Made by a program: the position numbers and the translations under genes. 64,000 nt of DNA from Streptomyces niveus (lineage in GTDB: Bacteria > Actinomycetota > Actinomycetes > Streptomycetales > Streptomycetaceae): assembly GCF_002009175.1 (NCBI RefSeq), contig NZ_CP018047.1, forward strand, positions 7,926,493 through 7,990,492, given 5' to 3'. Of the stretch, positions 1 through 8,064 are shown in pieces (position 1 is the stretch's first letter; each line of letters starts with the position of its first letter). Under the pieces are notes generated by a model that ran no database searches, was not told the DNA's origin, and worked only from the letters and a program-made list of their open reading frames with translations.

Positions 1-540
1 CGAACCCGTGAGGTACGTGTTCTGCTCCGGCTTCAGGGACTTCGCGGTGTCCAGCGAGCCGCTGAACGTGCCCTTCTCCGCGGTGTAGGTGCAGCTCACC
101 GAACGGTCACCCGTCGCCCAGCTCTCTGCGGTCGGGGTGTAGTAGAAGAGGGCGACGCCCTTCGGAAGCGCCCAGGTGTCCGGCGCGTACTTCTGCGCCT
201 CGACCGGGCAGCGGTCGTCCGCGACCTTCGAGACCCCGTCGTCGCCGGGGTACTCCTTGCCCTTGTCGATCGCGAACTCGCCGACGACCTGGCCCTCGTG
301 CGCCTCGTCGCAGGGCACGATCTCGACGGTGTAGGCCGTTCCCTCGGCCTTACCGGTCGGGTTGTAGCAGTCGCCGGTGTCCAGCGAGAAGACCGATCGC
401 TGGCGGGCCACCGTCTTCGCGCCGTCCTTGGCGCTGTCGACGGCATCGGAGACGTCCGAGCATCCCACCGCGCCGATCGCGAGCAGGGCCACAACGACCG
501 GTATGCCGCGAAGAGAACGATACGGGGAACAGACTGTCAT
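1..540 (-). CDS. Septum-formation-family lipoprotein, C-terminus cut by window edge
   Basis: The frame is open from an ATG at 540 to the window edge (180 codons, no stop). The N-terminus has a basic start, a hydrophobic stretch and a cysteine in AVGC, which reads as a slightly atypical lipobox. The mature part has the cysteine spacing of actinobacterial septum-formation (Septum_form) domains: GDCYN, then VPCDEAHEGQVVGEF, then a CP pair. The family name reflects domain homology; no catalytic function is known. It is probably anchored to the outer face of the membrane. The missing 3' end lies outside the window. Confidence 0.75.
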   Translation of the reverse strand, partial: MTVCSPYRSLRGIPVVVALLAIGAVGCSDVSDAVDSAKDGAKTVARQRSVFSLDTGDCYNPTGKAEGTAYTVEIVPCDEAHEGQVVGEFAIDKGKEYPGDDGVSKVADDRCPVEAQKYAPDTWALPKGVALFYYTPTAESWATGDRSVSCTYTAEKGTFSGSLDTAKSLKPEQNTYLTGS

Positions 541-1011
541 GACGTGTACATCCTCTTATTTGATCTTGATGAGGGTCGCGCGCATCGTATGCCATTCCTG
601 TGGCCCGGCTGCACGGAGGCCCTCACCTCATCGCGACATTCCTGACTCGCGACCGGCGGCAATGGTTGTACAACAACGGGCCTGCCGGGACGGGATGCCG
701 CCGCACGGCAGGACCAAGTCGTCACCCGCGAACCCCGGGAGCAGGAGCAGGCCGTGCTTGAGCAGAAGGCCAGGCGCCTGGCTGTCGCGCCATCGGTGGC
801 GACCGGGACGCCGGGACGCACGGACGACGCGAGACGGATACGGCTCCGCCGGTGAAACGGACTACGCCGAGTGGGGCTTGCGGCCGGACGCTACCTGCCC
901 GTCAGCGCGTGAATCGCATGCGCCGGCCGACCGTCCCAACTCCACCTGGCTGTAAGAAGTTCGACTGTGCGAAACGATAGATTTGGCGCCGCACCCGCGA
1001 GAGAGGCCACA
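541..1011. other. Intergenic region, divergent promoters expected
   Basis: About 470 bases between the lipoprotein gene on the minus strand and the small membrane gene on the plus strand. The part at 541-600 is relatively AT-rich and would hold the lipoprotein promoter. Overlapping frames here show no recognisable protein. I see no RNA gene. Confidence 0.4.
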
Positions 1012-1323
1012 TTGACGAGCAAGAAGGTTTGGGCGTCAGGCGTGGTGGGGTTCCTCGTCGGCGCCGGAGCGATGTTCGCGGTGACGGTCGTGGTGGACGA
1101 CGATCCGAAGGTGACTGTCCGGTCGAAGACGGACATGCCGGAGACCCGTGAGGGGCTCATCGCCGCGTGGACGGCCGAGCTGAAGAAGGCGGGCAAGGAG
1201 AAGCCGGACGGCTGGGAGGGGCTGACCACCGGCGAGATCCGCGACCGGTACCTGTCGCAGTACTTCATCAACGCGCCCGACGCCGAAGACATCGACCCGG
1301 ACATGGTGGTCCAGCGGGACTGA
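1012..1323 (+). CDS. Small single-pass membrane protein, unknown function
   Basis: 103 aa if started at the TTG at 1012, which has GAGAGG at 1001-1006 five bases upstream; a GTG at 967 in the same frame is an alternative. A lysine pair precedes one hydrophobic helix (VVGFLVGAGAMFAVTVVV), followed by an acidic and basic soluble tail rich in D, E, K and R. This suggests a membrane-anchored protein with the tail outside the cytoplasm. No family recognised. It converges on the FG-GAP gene with a shared hairpin terminator between them. Confidence 0.6.
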   Translation: MTSKKVWASGVVGFLVGAGAMFAVTVVVDDDPKVTVRSKTDMPETREGLIAAWTAELKKAGKEKPDGWEGLTTGEIRDRYLSQYFINAPDAEDIDPDMVVQRD

Positions 1324-1369
1324 CCTCGGCAACGACGAAGGGGCCCGCAGCCGCCGGGCCGGCAACAAC

Positions 1370-1408
1370 GTCGGCTCTCAAGACCACAACCAGGTCTTGA
1401 GAGCCGAC
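1370..1408. terminator. Bidirectional hairpin terminator
   Basis: A perfect 15-bp inverted repeat (1370-1384 and 1394-1408) with a 9-base loop lies between two convergent genes. There is no T tract, which is common for terminators in high-GC actinobacteria. Confidence 0.8.
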
Positions 1409-1483
1409 TACAGGCCAGTAACGGCGTCAACCAACTGCGTTCAGGCGGGTCCGGCCCCTGTGACGAGCCGCTCCGCCAAGTCG

Positions 1484-2929
1484 CTATCTGGCGAGGACGT
1501 CGCCGAAGTACGACAGACCGGAGGGCCCGCCGACCGAGGCGGCGCCGAAGCTCGTCGAACCGGTGGCGGTGACACCGCTCGTAACGGACTTGAAGAGCCA
1601 GACCGAACCCGCGCCCGCGTTCTCGGCGAAGGCGCCGGCCACCAGCTCCGCGCGGCCGTCCTTGTTGCTGTCCGTGAGTTCGACGGAGGCGCCGAACTGA
1701 TCCTCGGCCTCGGAGGCGCCGGGCACGCCCGCCGTGTCCTGCGTGAAGCTCTTGGAACCGGTGCCGGTCAGCCCCTTGGCGGAGCCCCGCAGCACGGTGA
1801 CCGTGCCCGTGGCCCGCTTGCTCCCCGTGGCCTCGTTCGGCGCGCCGATCGCAACGTCCGCGTAACCGTCGCGGTCGGTGTCACCCGCGGCCAGGCTCCA
1901 GCCGAAGCGGTCACCCTTCTTCGCGGTGCCGGGAACTCCGGTGGTGTCCTGGGTGATACGGACCGGCGTACGGGTGGACAGTCCGGCGGCGCTGCCGTAC
2001 GTCACGGTGATCGCACCTCCGAGACCACCGTTCGGTTCGTCGGTGGACTTCTCCATGAAGTTGCCGGTGACGATGTCCCCGTAACCGTCCTTGTCGACAT
2101 CGGAGATGACGGCCTCGTAGCCCCCGGCGACCTTGCTCGACGCCTTGAGACCGGTCGTGCTTCCCTTGTAGAGGACGCTGCGCGTCCGGTACGCGTCGCC
2201 GCTCTCCTCCTGGCCCATGACCAGCAGGTCGGTCGCGCCGTCGCCGTTGACATTCCCCGCGACGATCCTGTCGGCGTTGATGCCGGTCTGGTTGTACGTG
2301 TCGATACCGACGAGACCCGCCGCCTTGCCGGTCCGGGAGACAGGTCCCTTGAATATGTTCAGCTCGGGTGCGGCGAGGTTGACGGCGGCCAGGTCGGTGC
2401 GTCCGTCCCCGTCGAAGTCACCGGTAGCGAGCCCCCAGCCCAGTTCGTTCCGGTACTTGGGCAGCGGCGCCGAAATGTCGACGGCCGACTTCAGCCCGCT
2501 CGCGCCGCCCCAGACGACGGTGAGGACGCCGAAGGAGTCGGTGCTGCCGATCCGCTCGGCGTGCACGCCGACCACCAGGTCGGTGTATCCGTCACCGTCG
2601 AGGTCACCGGTGGTGAGGCGGTCGCCGAAGTAGTCACCTGTCTCCGGTGTTCCCGGAATTCCGGTGGTGGCCTGGCTGATGATGGTGCGCTTGGACTTGT
2701 CGAGCCCGTTCTTGGTGCCGTAGACGACGGCCACGTACCCGGCCTTTGACTTTCCGCTGATCTTCCCGAGGGGCGCGGCGATCGCGAGATCGCGGTAACC
2801 GTCGCCGTTGAAGTCGCCCTGCATCCCGGACGGCGCGGCGACGGCACTCCCCTCGGCAGCGAGCAGCAGCCCGCTGACGAGGGCGGCCGAGGCGGTGGTC
2901 GCGAGGATGGTGCGAAGGTTCTGCTGCAT
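1484..2929 (-). CDS. Secreted FG-GAP/VCBS repeat beta-propeller protein
   Basis: 481 aa with a Sec signal peptide ending near AVAAP. The mature protein contains about seven FG-GAP (integrin-alpha-like) repeats. Each shows a calcium-binding DxDxDG-type loop followed by a short hydrophobic strand: GDFNGDGYRDL, GDLDGDGYTDL, GDFDGDGRTDL, NVNGDGATDL, DVDKDGYGDI, DTDRDGYADV and DSNKDGRAEL. Such repeats form a seven-bladed extracellular propeller, usually for ligand or cell-surface binding. No catalytic domain is attached. The start ATG at 2929 begins directly with the signal peptide. Confidence 0.9.
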   Translation of the reverse strand: MQQNLRTILATTASAALVSGLLLAAEGSAVAAPSGMQGDFNGDGYRDLAIAAPLGKISGKSKAGYVAVVYGTKNGLDKSKRTIISQATTGIPGTPETGDYFGDRLTTGDLDGDGYTDLVVGVHAERIGSTDSFGVLTVVWGGASGLKSAVDISAPLPKYRNELGWGLATGDFDGDGRTDLAAVNLAAPELNIFKGPVSRTGKAAGLVGIDTYNQTGINADRIVAGNVNGDGATDLLVMGQEESGDAYRTRSVLYKGSTTGLKASSKVAGGYEAVISDVDKDGYGDIVTGNFMEKSTDEPNGGLGGAITVTYGSAAGLSTRTPVRITQDTTGVPGTAKKGDRFGWSLAAGDTDRDGYADVAIGAPNEATGSKRATGTVTVLRGSAKGLTGTGSKSFTQDTAGVPGASEAEDQFGASVELTDSNKDGRAELVAGAFAENAGAGSVWLFKSVTSGVTATGSTSFGAASVGGPSGLSYFGDVLAR

Positions 2930-3933
2930 GCGTGTCTTCTTCTCCTACGGCACGCCGGACGCCGTGACGGCTGTCCGATTCGGTATTCCGAGCCGGCGAC
3001 ATGCGGGGGCCGGATCCTGCCAAGCCTCCGACCCCGCACACGCGCATCGCTCGGTGCAGGTGTGACCACTGAAGGGCTCCGGGGGTTGTACGGGCCCCAA
3101 GGCTTTGTCCAGTCGCCTGGCCAGCGGGTTGTCACCAGTCCGCATCGGTCGAAGGCGGCCTCGCCTGCGTGGAGCGAGATCGCATTCGCGGGGAGATGGG
3201 TCAGGAGACGGGAGGCGCGGTCCGCCCCTTGGCGGCGTCCACGTCCACGCCCGCTCCGGTCCTAGCGAGATGCCGCTGCTCTCAGAAGCTGATACGGCCG
3301 TTGGACGGATTCCGGGAAAGCGACCACGGATCCGACCACGCTGTTTCTGGGGGAGCGGCCTCGCGGTCGGGAGCCTCACGCGTAGCGGCGGTTCATGGCC
3401 TCGATCACCGGCTGCGGGGAGGGCCGCGAACAAGGCGGCGGCCGGTTTCACGGCCGGCACCTGCTCGCCGAACGCGCCGCCACTTCGCTCTCGCCCGCGG
3501 GGCCTGCCGCCGCGAACTCTCCGGACATTGGCGAGTCGAAGACGTCGAGCGGCCAGGAGCCCGGCTACCGCCTCTGCAAGGCCCGGTGGGCTCTGCCACC
3601 GCACCTCAGCTCCCGGCGGAGGCAGTACGCGACGCAGTCCCGGCCAAACCGGAGACCGTGCAGCAACTTCGGGCCTGGGCGTTCTCGGACCCGCACGCCC
3701 CAAACGGTACGTGGACCAGGCGCCCGACGGGCCGGCCGCCCGGCCGGTGCGTGCCGAGTGGGCCTGCGATGGTCAGCTGCCGCTCCGGATCTACCACCGG
3801 TTTCCCTGGCGGGCTGTGGTGCGGCGGCGCCGGTGACGTACAGGGTGATATGTCACAGAAGATGTCAAAGTGAATCTTAATGGACTTGAAGGATCTGCTG
3901 GGCTCACCGGAGTCCGTGAAGAGGGGACTGCCC
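2930..3933. other. About 1 kb with no supported gene
   Basis: Overlapping frames on both strands carry skewed, arginine- and proline-rich translations typical of non-coding high-GC DNA. The stretch 3400-3836 may be decayed coding sequence because protein-like pieces appear in different plus frames, but I cannot assign a family. The 5' part should hold the FG-GAP promoter and the 3' part the tautomerase promoter. ATGTCA occurs twice (3850-3855 and 3862-3867), a possible operator. Confidence 0.4.
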
Positions 3934-4755
3934 ATGCCGTTCGTCGAGATCTCACTGGCCCGCGGCAAATCGGCCGGGTACGTCGAAGAAGTCTCCCGGG
4001 CCGTACACGACGCGTTGGTCGCCGAGCTGAACATGAAGCCGGACGACAACTTCCAGCTCATCCGCCAGTGCGATCCGAACGAGATGGTGTTCAGCCGGAG
4101 TTTTCGGGGTGGTCCCCGGACCGGCAACTGGATCGTCTTCAGGATCACCGACGGCGTCGACCGCGGTGACCGGGCCAAGCGACGGCTCTACAAGACTCTT
4201 GTCCGCCTGCTGCATGAGGGGCCTGGCGTCGATCCGGCGGATGTGTTCGTGATGATCACCCTGACTCCGCCGGAGAACTTCTCCTTCGCGGACGGCGTGA
4301 TCGGCTCGGACGTCCTGGCTGCCGAAGCCCTCGAAGCGGCGCGCGATGAATCTGCCGTCCGCTCCGCCTACACGAGGGCGGAGATGGCCTACGCGCTCAC
4401 CGAGCTTTTCGCGCATCACGACCGGGATCTGATTCTGCCGATGCTCCGCGACGACTTCGTGCTCGATGTGCCTGCCTCCCTGCCCTACGGCGGCGAGTTC
4501 GTCGGCCCGGAAGCTTTCGGCAATTTCTTCGCGGGTGTACCGGGCGGCTCCGAAGTCTGGGAGTCCTTCGAGAGCAGAGTCGATCAAGTCCTGGGAGGCG
4601 ATGATCATTTCACCGTGCAGCTGACCAACAGAGCCGTACCGAAGGCGACCGGCAAGATGCGGGTCTTCCACAACCTCTGGCTGTTCGAGATCGCCGCCGG
4701 CCGCCTCGCCGGCGCCCGGCTCTACGCCGACACCGCAGCCGCCACCACCGACTGA
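3934..4755 (+). CDS. Tautomerase-superfamily protein fused to an NTF2/SnoaL-like domain
   Basis: The start is set at the ATG at 3934 although the frame opens at 3880. GAGGGG lies seven bases upstream, and the product then begins MPFVEIS, so Met removal exposes Pro1, the catalytic base of the 4-oxalocrotonate tautomerase superfamily. Residues 1-125 match the tautomerase fold (hydrophobic strand, helix, MVFSR region, VMITLTPPENFSF end). Residues about 145-273 resemble an NTF2/SnoaL-like cone domain (AYALTELFAHHDRDLILPML, then a barrel ending in ARLYADTA). Fusion of the two is unusual. A cytosolic enzyme acting on small keto or enol substrates is inferred; the substrate is unknown. Confidence 0.75.
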   Translation: MPFVEISLARGKSAGYVEEVSRAVHDALVAELNMKPDDNFQLIRQCDPNEMVFSRSFRGGPRTGNWIVFRITDGVDRGDRAKRRLYKTLVRLLHEGPGVDPADVFVMITLTPPENFSFADGVIGSDVLAAEALEAARDESAVRSAYTRAEMAYALTELFAHHDRDLILPMLRDDFVLDVPASLPYGGEFVGPEAFGNFFAGVPGGSEVWESFESRVDQVLGGDDHFTVQLTNRAVPKATGKMRVFHNLWLFEIAAGRLAGARLYADTAAATTD

Positions 4756-4836
4756 GCTGCCCAGGGCGGCCAAGTGAAGGCTGAGTCCGCCTTTTAAGGG
4801 GCGTTGGCGAAAATCCGGGCCGGGTTTTCCAGTCGC

Positions 4837-5163
4837 TCAGCCCCTGAGCAACTGTGAAACCCGCTGAGGGGACACGCCAAGGACATGGGCGATGTCCCTG
4901 CCGGTGAGTCCATGCTTCTTGAGTGACTTGACGGCATCTCGCATTTTCACCGCGGCAGCCGTCTGGGTTCGAGCCGCGTCCGCAGTGGCCTGTACGGCGG
5001 CGCGGATCTGGGAAGACAGCTCGTCGGACGCCAGGTCGTACCGAATCTGCACGCTCACGGAATTCTCGTCCGAGCCGATCTCTCGTGACAGTGCGACTTT
5101 GGCCTGGGAAGCGGCGTCGTCAAGTCGCCTGATGTGGACCGGCTTCCTGCGCTCGAAGTGCAA
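4837..5163 (-). CDS. HicB-like HTH antitoxin/regulator, possibly frameshifted at its 5' end
   Basis: 108 aa from a TTG at 5163. The C-terminus is a clear helix-turn-helix (GLTGRDIAHVLGVSPQRVSQLL), preceded by a helical Ala/Gln-rich linker, as in actinobacterial HicB-family antitoxin-like proteins. The TTG has no properly spaced ribosome site. A better N-terminus exists in another frame: VTDNAIITGLTADP (GTG at 5218) runs into CCC TGA C at 5173-5179, and a +1 shift there continues as DGWELHFER in the HTH frame. The true start is therefore probably 5218, with a +1 frameshift or indel. No partner toxin is visible beside it. Confidence 0.6.
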   Translation of the reverse strand: MHFERRKPVHIRRLDDAASQAKVALSREIGSDENSVSVQIRYDLASDELSSQIRAAVQATADAARTQTAAAVKMRDAVKSLKKHGLTGRDIAHVLGVSPQRVSQLLRG

Positions 5164-5214
5164 CTCCCACCCGTCAGGGGTCAGCCGTGAGACCGGTGAT
5201 GATGGCGTTGTCTG

Positions 5215-5332
5215 TCACGTCCATCGCACGCCGATTGCGGACAACTGCTCGATGTGTTCCGGCGTCAGTTCTGCTGCGTTGGTTGTTGATCCACGCGCCG
5301 AGGCGGTTTGGGTGCTCTCTGCCGTCGCCGAC
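5215..5332 (-). pseudogene. Helicase-associated (HA) domain relic
   Basis: The minus strand reads REHPNRLGAWINNQRSR and then, after one frame change near 5272, AELTPEHIEQLSAIGVRW and a stop. This is the signature of the C-terminal helicase-associated domain found in Streptomyces mobile helicases (LG.W..NQR...L...Q...L..LG..W). Only about 40 residues survive, with one frameshift. It is a non-functional scrap of an arm-associated helicase gene. Confidence 0.65.
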
Positions 5333-5694
5333 GGCCTCATCGGAGCAACGATGACCCTCACCGGAGAACCAGATCTCGCCGGAACCCAGATTCTGGAAGA
5401 GAAGAGTTCCGCAGAGCTCCTCAGCCACGAAGACGGGGGACGAACTGGCTGACTGGAGCGTGACCCCGGTCGTTACTCGGTTTCACCACGGCTGGCGACC
5501 ACACCACCAGCGAACCCGGCCCGCGGCCGAGGCACAGACTCCGAACTTCGCAGCACTCTTTGCCACCCAGGACTGCGTGCGGAGGTGAGAACGAGGACTG
5601 CAAGGAATGCGGATTGCAGCTCACGCCCTCGTACCGCCGACCTGCTCCATCCGGCGCTTGCAGTGTCGGTGGGGCGTCATGCGAGAGTGATGGC

Positions 5695-5964
5695 ATGTCG
5701 AACGTTGGCAGCCGCTTCCGCTCTGTCTGGGCCTTCCTCACGCCGAACCCATCTGTTTTTGCTGCTTGTCGTGAGACGAATGCGCCTGCTTTGGAACACG
5801 CTTTCATGAACGGGGCCACGCTCTGCGACATCCGTGAGGGACGGGTGACAGTGTTTCGGCACCTGTTCGTCGCGAGGGGGACCAAGCGGTGTTCGGAGTG
5901 CAAGGCACGAGCAAGGGTGGCTGACGCCGCTGCGCCGATGTGTGCCAGGCCGCCGTCTCGTTAG
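5695..5964 (+). CDS. Possible small hypothetical protein
   Basis: 89 codons from an ATG at 5695. The translation is less arginine-skewed than the other frames and includes the segment CDIREGRVTVFRHLFVARG and a CSEC pair. There is only a weak purine-rich stretch upstream. Third-position GC is lower than in neighbouring genes. The 3' end runs into the transposase relic. It could equally be non-coding. Confidence 0.3.
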   Translation: MSNVGSRFRSVWAFLTPNPSVFAACRETNAPALEHAFMNGATLCDIREGRVTVFRHLFVARGTKRCSECKARARVADAAAPMCARPPSR

Positions 5965-6060
5965 GTGTGCCCCGGACGTGGGCGCATCCAGATCAAGATG
6001 GCGGTGAGATGGAGTGCGGCTCGGTGGGCGATGGCCAGCTTGTTCGGTTCGCAGCTACTG
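5961..6060 (-). pseudogene. 3' end of an IS5-type transposase, relic
   Basis: The minus-strand frame ending in TAA at 5961-5963 reads CEPNKLAIAHRAALHLTAIL followed by IWMRPRPGHT, the usual C-terminus of IS5-family transposases in Streptomyces (KLAIAHRAALHL...IW.R). Only about 33 codons remain. No terminal repeat could be identified beside it. Confidence 0.6.
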
Positions 6061-6064
6061 GAGG

Positions 6065-6469
6065 TCAGGAGTTGGTCCAGTTGCGGGTGCTGAGGACCAA
6101 CCGGTAGCCGTCCGGATCTTCGATGCTAGTGCCCCAGGTGTCCCAGTACGGGTTACGAGCCTGCACGCGCTTGCCGCCATGGGCTTCCAAGCGTGAGATC
6201 AGCGTTTGCGGTACCTGCTCGTCGAGGTAGACGACGAGCAGGTCTTCCTCTGTAGGTCGCGGTTCAACGGTCGCGTCGTGGACCAGTTCAAGGTGCCAGG
6301 AGGCGTCCGGCCAGCCGACCATCAACAGATCGTGCTTGTCCGGCTGACCTGCGCTCTCCGACCGGAAAAGTACGCTCAGCCCGAGCCCGCCGACCCAGAA
6401 GTCTTCCGCCGAGGCGAGGTCCCGCGACGGCCGGGCGATGCGGATGTGGCTCTGGCCGGTGGCGGGCAT
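6065..6469 (-). CDS. VOC (glyoxalase/bleomycin-resistance-like) protein
   Basis: 134 aa from an ATG at 6469, preceded by GAGGAG with good spacing; an upstream in-frame extension to 6535 lacks support. Two beta-alpha-beta-beta-beta units are visible: HIRIARPSRDLASAEDFWVG, then YLDEQVPQTLISRLEAHGG leading to GTSIEDPDGYRLVLSTRNW. The EDPDGY motif carries the conserved metal-ligand glutamate of the vicinal oxygen chelate superfamily. Likely roles are small-molecule isomerisation, dioxygenation or drug binding; the substrate is not predictable. Cytosolic and apparently monocistronic. Confidence 0.85.
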   Translation of the reverse strand: MPATGQSHIRIARPSRDLASAEDFWVGGLGLSVLFRSESAGQPDKHDLLMVGWPDASWHLELVHDATVEPRPTEEDLLVVYLDEQVPQTLISRLEAHGGKRVQARNPYWDTWGTSIEDPDGYRLVLSTRNWTNS

Positions 6470-7255
6470 GGAATGCTCCTCGTCCTGGATCAAGTTCTGG
6501 ACGGCAGCGTATGTGGAAGTAACCCGGCGCGGCATCGGCCTAAAGGTTCAAGATCGATCGACCGTGTGTCCTGCGACCGTGAGCCGATTCGGTCCCAAAC
6601 AGCGCTCGAACTGGATCACTCACCCCACCCGTGTTCCTCAACCGTCCGAGCCCCGGCCCCGGACGCCCCCTTTGCTCGAAGAACCGGCGGCCTGCCACCC
6701 GCTACGACGGCGGTAGAAGCGTCTCCGCGCGTTCGCCCCCTTCATCAGCAGACCTCGGCGATCCTGCGGCGCATCGCAGCACCGAATTGCTCGTCCAGGT
6801 CCTGACCGAACGCGAGGGGAAGCCAAGCGTCGTTGGTGGCTGGGTTCTGGTGGTGGCGACAGCGGGCCCTCGGATGCGGGTTCCGGTTCGGACGGCGATG
6901 CCGGTGCCGCCGCCGGCAGTGGTACGGAGAACGGTCCTGTCGACGGTCCCGATGCTCTTGGTGCCGACCGCACGTTCAGGGCGTACTGACCTTCCTGGCG
7001 CCGGGTGCCGGGGCAAGGGTGCGGACCTGAATCTGCCCTCCGGTACCGCGTACGGCCGCGGCGGTGACGGCGGCAGGAGCGCCGACGGTGGTATCGGAGC
7101 TGCCGGCCAGGGCGCTGCGGGTGATGACGGCAAGGACGGCGTGACCGGTGCAGCCGGGAAGAGCGGCGCCACGGAGCTGTGATCACCGGTACTGGACACC
7201 TCAGTGGTCACCGCCCGGCCCCTGCAGAGACTGCGGGGCCGTCGCCGGCCACGGG
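6470..7255. other. Probably degenerate region with a glycine-rich, collagen-like stretch
   Basis: No intact gene. Two protein-like pieces occur on the plus strand in different frames: a Gly/Ser/Asp-rich segment ending with a stop at 6987-6989, and a Gly-X-Y-like segment (DGGIGAAGQGAAGDDGKDG) ending at 7182. Read together they could be a frameshifted gene for a glycine-rich exported protein, but no start or signal peptide can be placed. The 5' portion also holds the VOC promoter. Confidence 0.3.
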
Positions 7256-7447
7256 TCATCCGAGAGCGCGGGCCAGGAGCCGCACGACTCCCACGACTCC
7301 ACCTACGATCCACTGGAACAGGCCGACCTCCGCAGCCAGTTCGGCAGCATCCGTGGCTGTATCCAGCCTGTCACCTCCGGTGCGGCACTTGGAACAGGCG
7401 CGAGGCCAGCGGCGCTTCTGTGACCCGCACTTCTTGCAACTGGTCAT
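7256..7447 (-). CDS. Zinc-ribbon membrane microprotein
   Basis: 63 aa from the ATG at 7447, with GAGGA a few bases upstream; another ATG at 7456 adds three residues. The N-terminus is a zinc ribbon, CKKC-x10-CSKC (C-x2-C-x10-C-x2-C). The C-terminus is a single hydrophobic helix (GLFQWIVGGVVGVVRLLARAL) expected to sit in the membrane. This is the common layout of tiny zinc-ribbon tail-anchored proteins of unknown function. No operon partner is evident. Confidence 0.7.
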   Translation of the reverse strand: MTSCKKCGSQKRRWPRACSKCRTGGDRLDTATDAAELAAEVGLFQWIVGGVVGVVRLLARALG

Positions 7448-8064
7448 GATCCTCATCCTCTAGTCTCTGGGGCCCCAGACAGTCCTCGCCGGTGAACTGG
7501 CCGCTCACGACCACCAGCACCACCGGCACCAGCTCTGGAGGACGGCTGCCCCGAATCGAGGCGGCAGCTGAGCCATCGTCACCGCTACGGCGGAGCCCAG
7601 AACAGTCGCCGTAAGTCGCGGCCCGCAGCGACCAACGGCGATGGCGTGGGCGCCCGGCTGCGCCCACCTGGCTGTGGTTGTTCACTTTCGCCGTTCGCCG
7701 TTCGCCGTTACGACGCAGGGACGATGCGAGCGCTTCTGTAGCGGCTACGTGAGGCCGCTGGGCTGACCTGGCCCAGATTAGCGACGGCGCTTTCCGCGTT
7801 CCGGGAGGCGGTGGAGCACTGGGAGACCGGCGGGACCGAGCCGCGTCCGCCGAAGCGCGCCGCGTATGCGCGGCTCCCGTGTCGGCGGCAGCACCCGGCA
7901 CAGTGACTTCATAAGCGAACAAGGGCTGGCCAACGACCGAACGATTGCACCCGACGGCGCCTTTATCATGCCCCGTCGGGGTGGCTGAACCAGCGACCTC
8001 AACGAGTCTGCCGAACTCTGCTGATCCCAGGGGCCGCGTCTGCGCTGGTCGATAGGTTGTGTGC
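7448..8064. other. Degenerate intergenic region containing a tap relic
   Basis: Holds three tandem 7-bp CGCCGTT units (7689-7709) and the tap-like fragment listed separately. Otherwise no gene is supported. Confidence 0.4.
7745..7906 (+). pseudogene. Relic of the N-terminal XRE-HTH domain of a tap-like gene
   Basis: The frame after the stop at 7739-7741 reads RLREAAGL, then REAVEHWETGGTEPRPPKR and AAYARL before a stop at 7904-7906. The same residues occur in the tap gene at about 58560-58700 (REAVGNWETGRTEPRPPKR). The intermediate helix is diverged and nothing after the HTH is preserved. It is a second, decayed copy of the tap 5' end about 50 kb from the main locus. Confidence 0.75.

Noticed and set aside
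1397..2749. Long plus-strand frame opposite the FG-GAP gene
   Set aside because: Antisense shadow of a well-supported gene; translation has no domain and is skewed as expected from GC-rich third positions.
3400..3836. Possible decayed gene before the tautomerase
   Set aside because: Protein-like pieces occur in several frames, but no family could be recognised.
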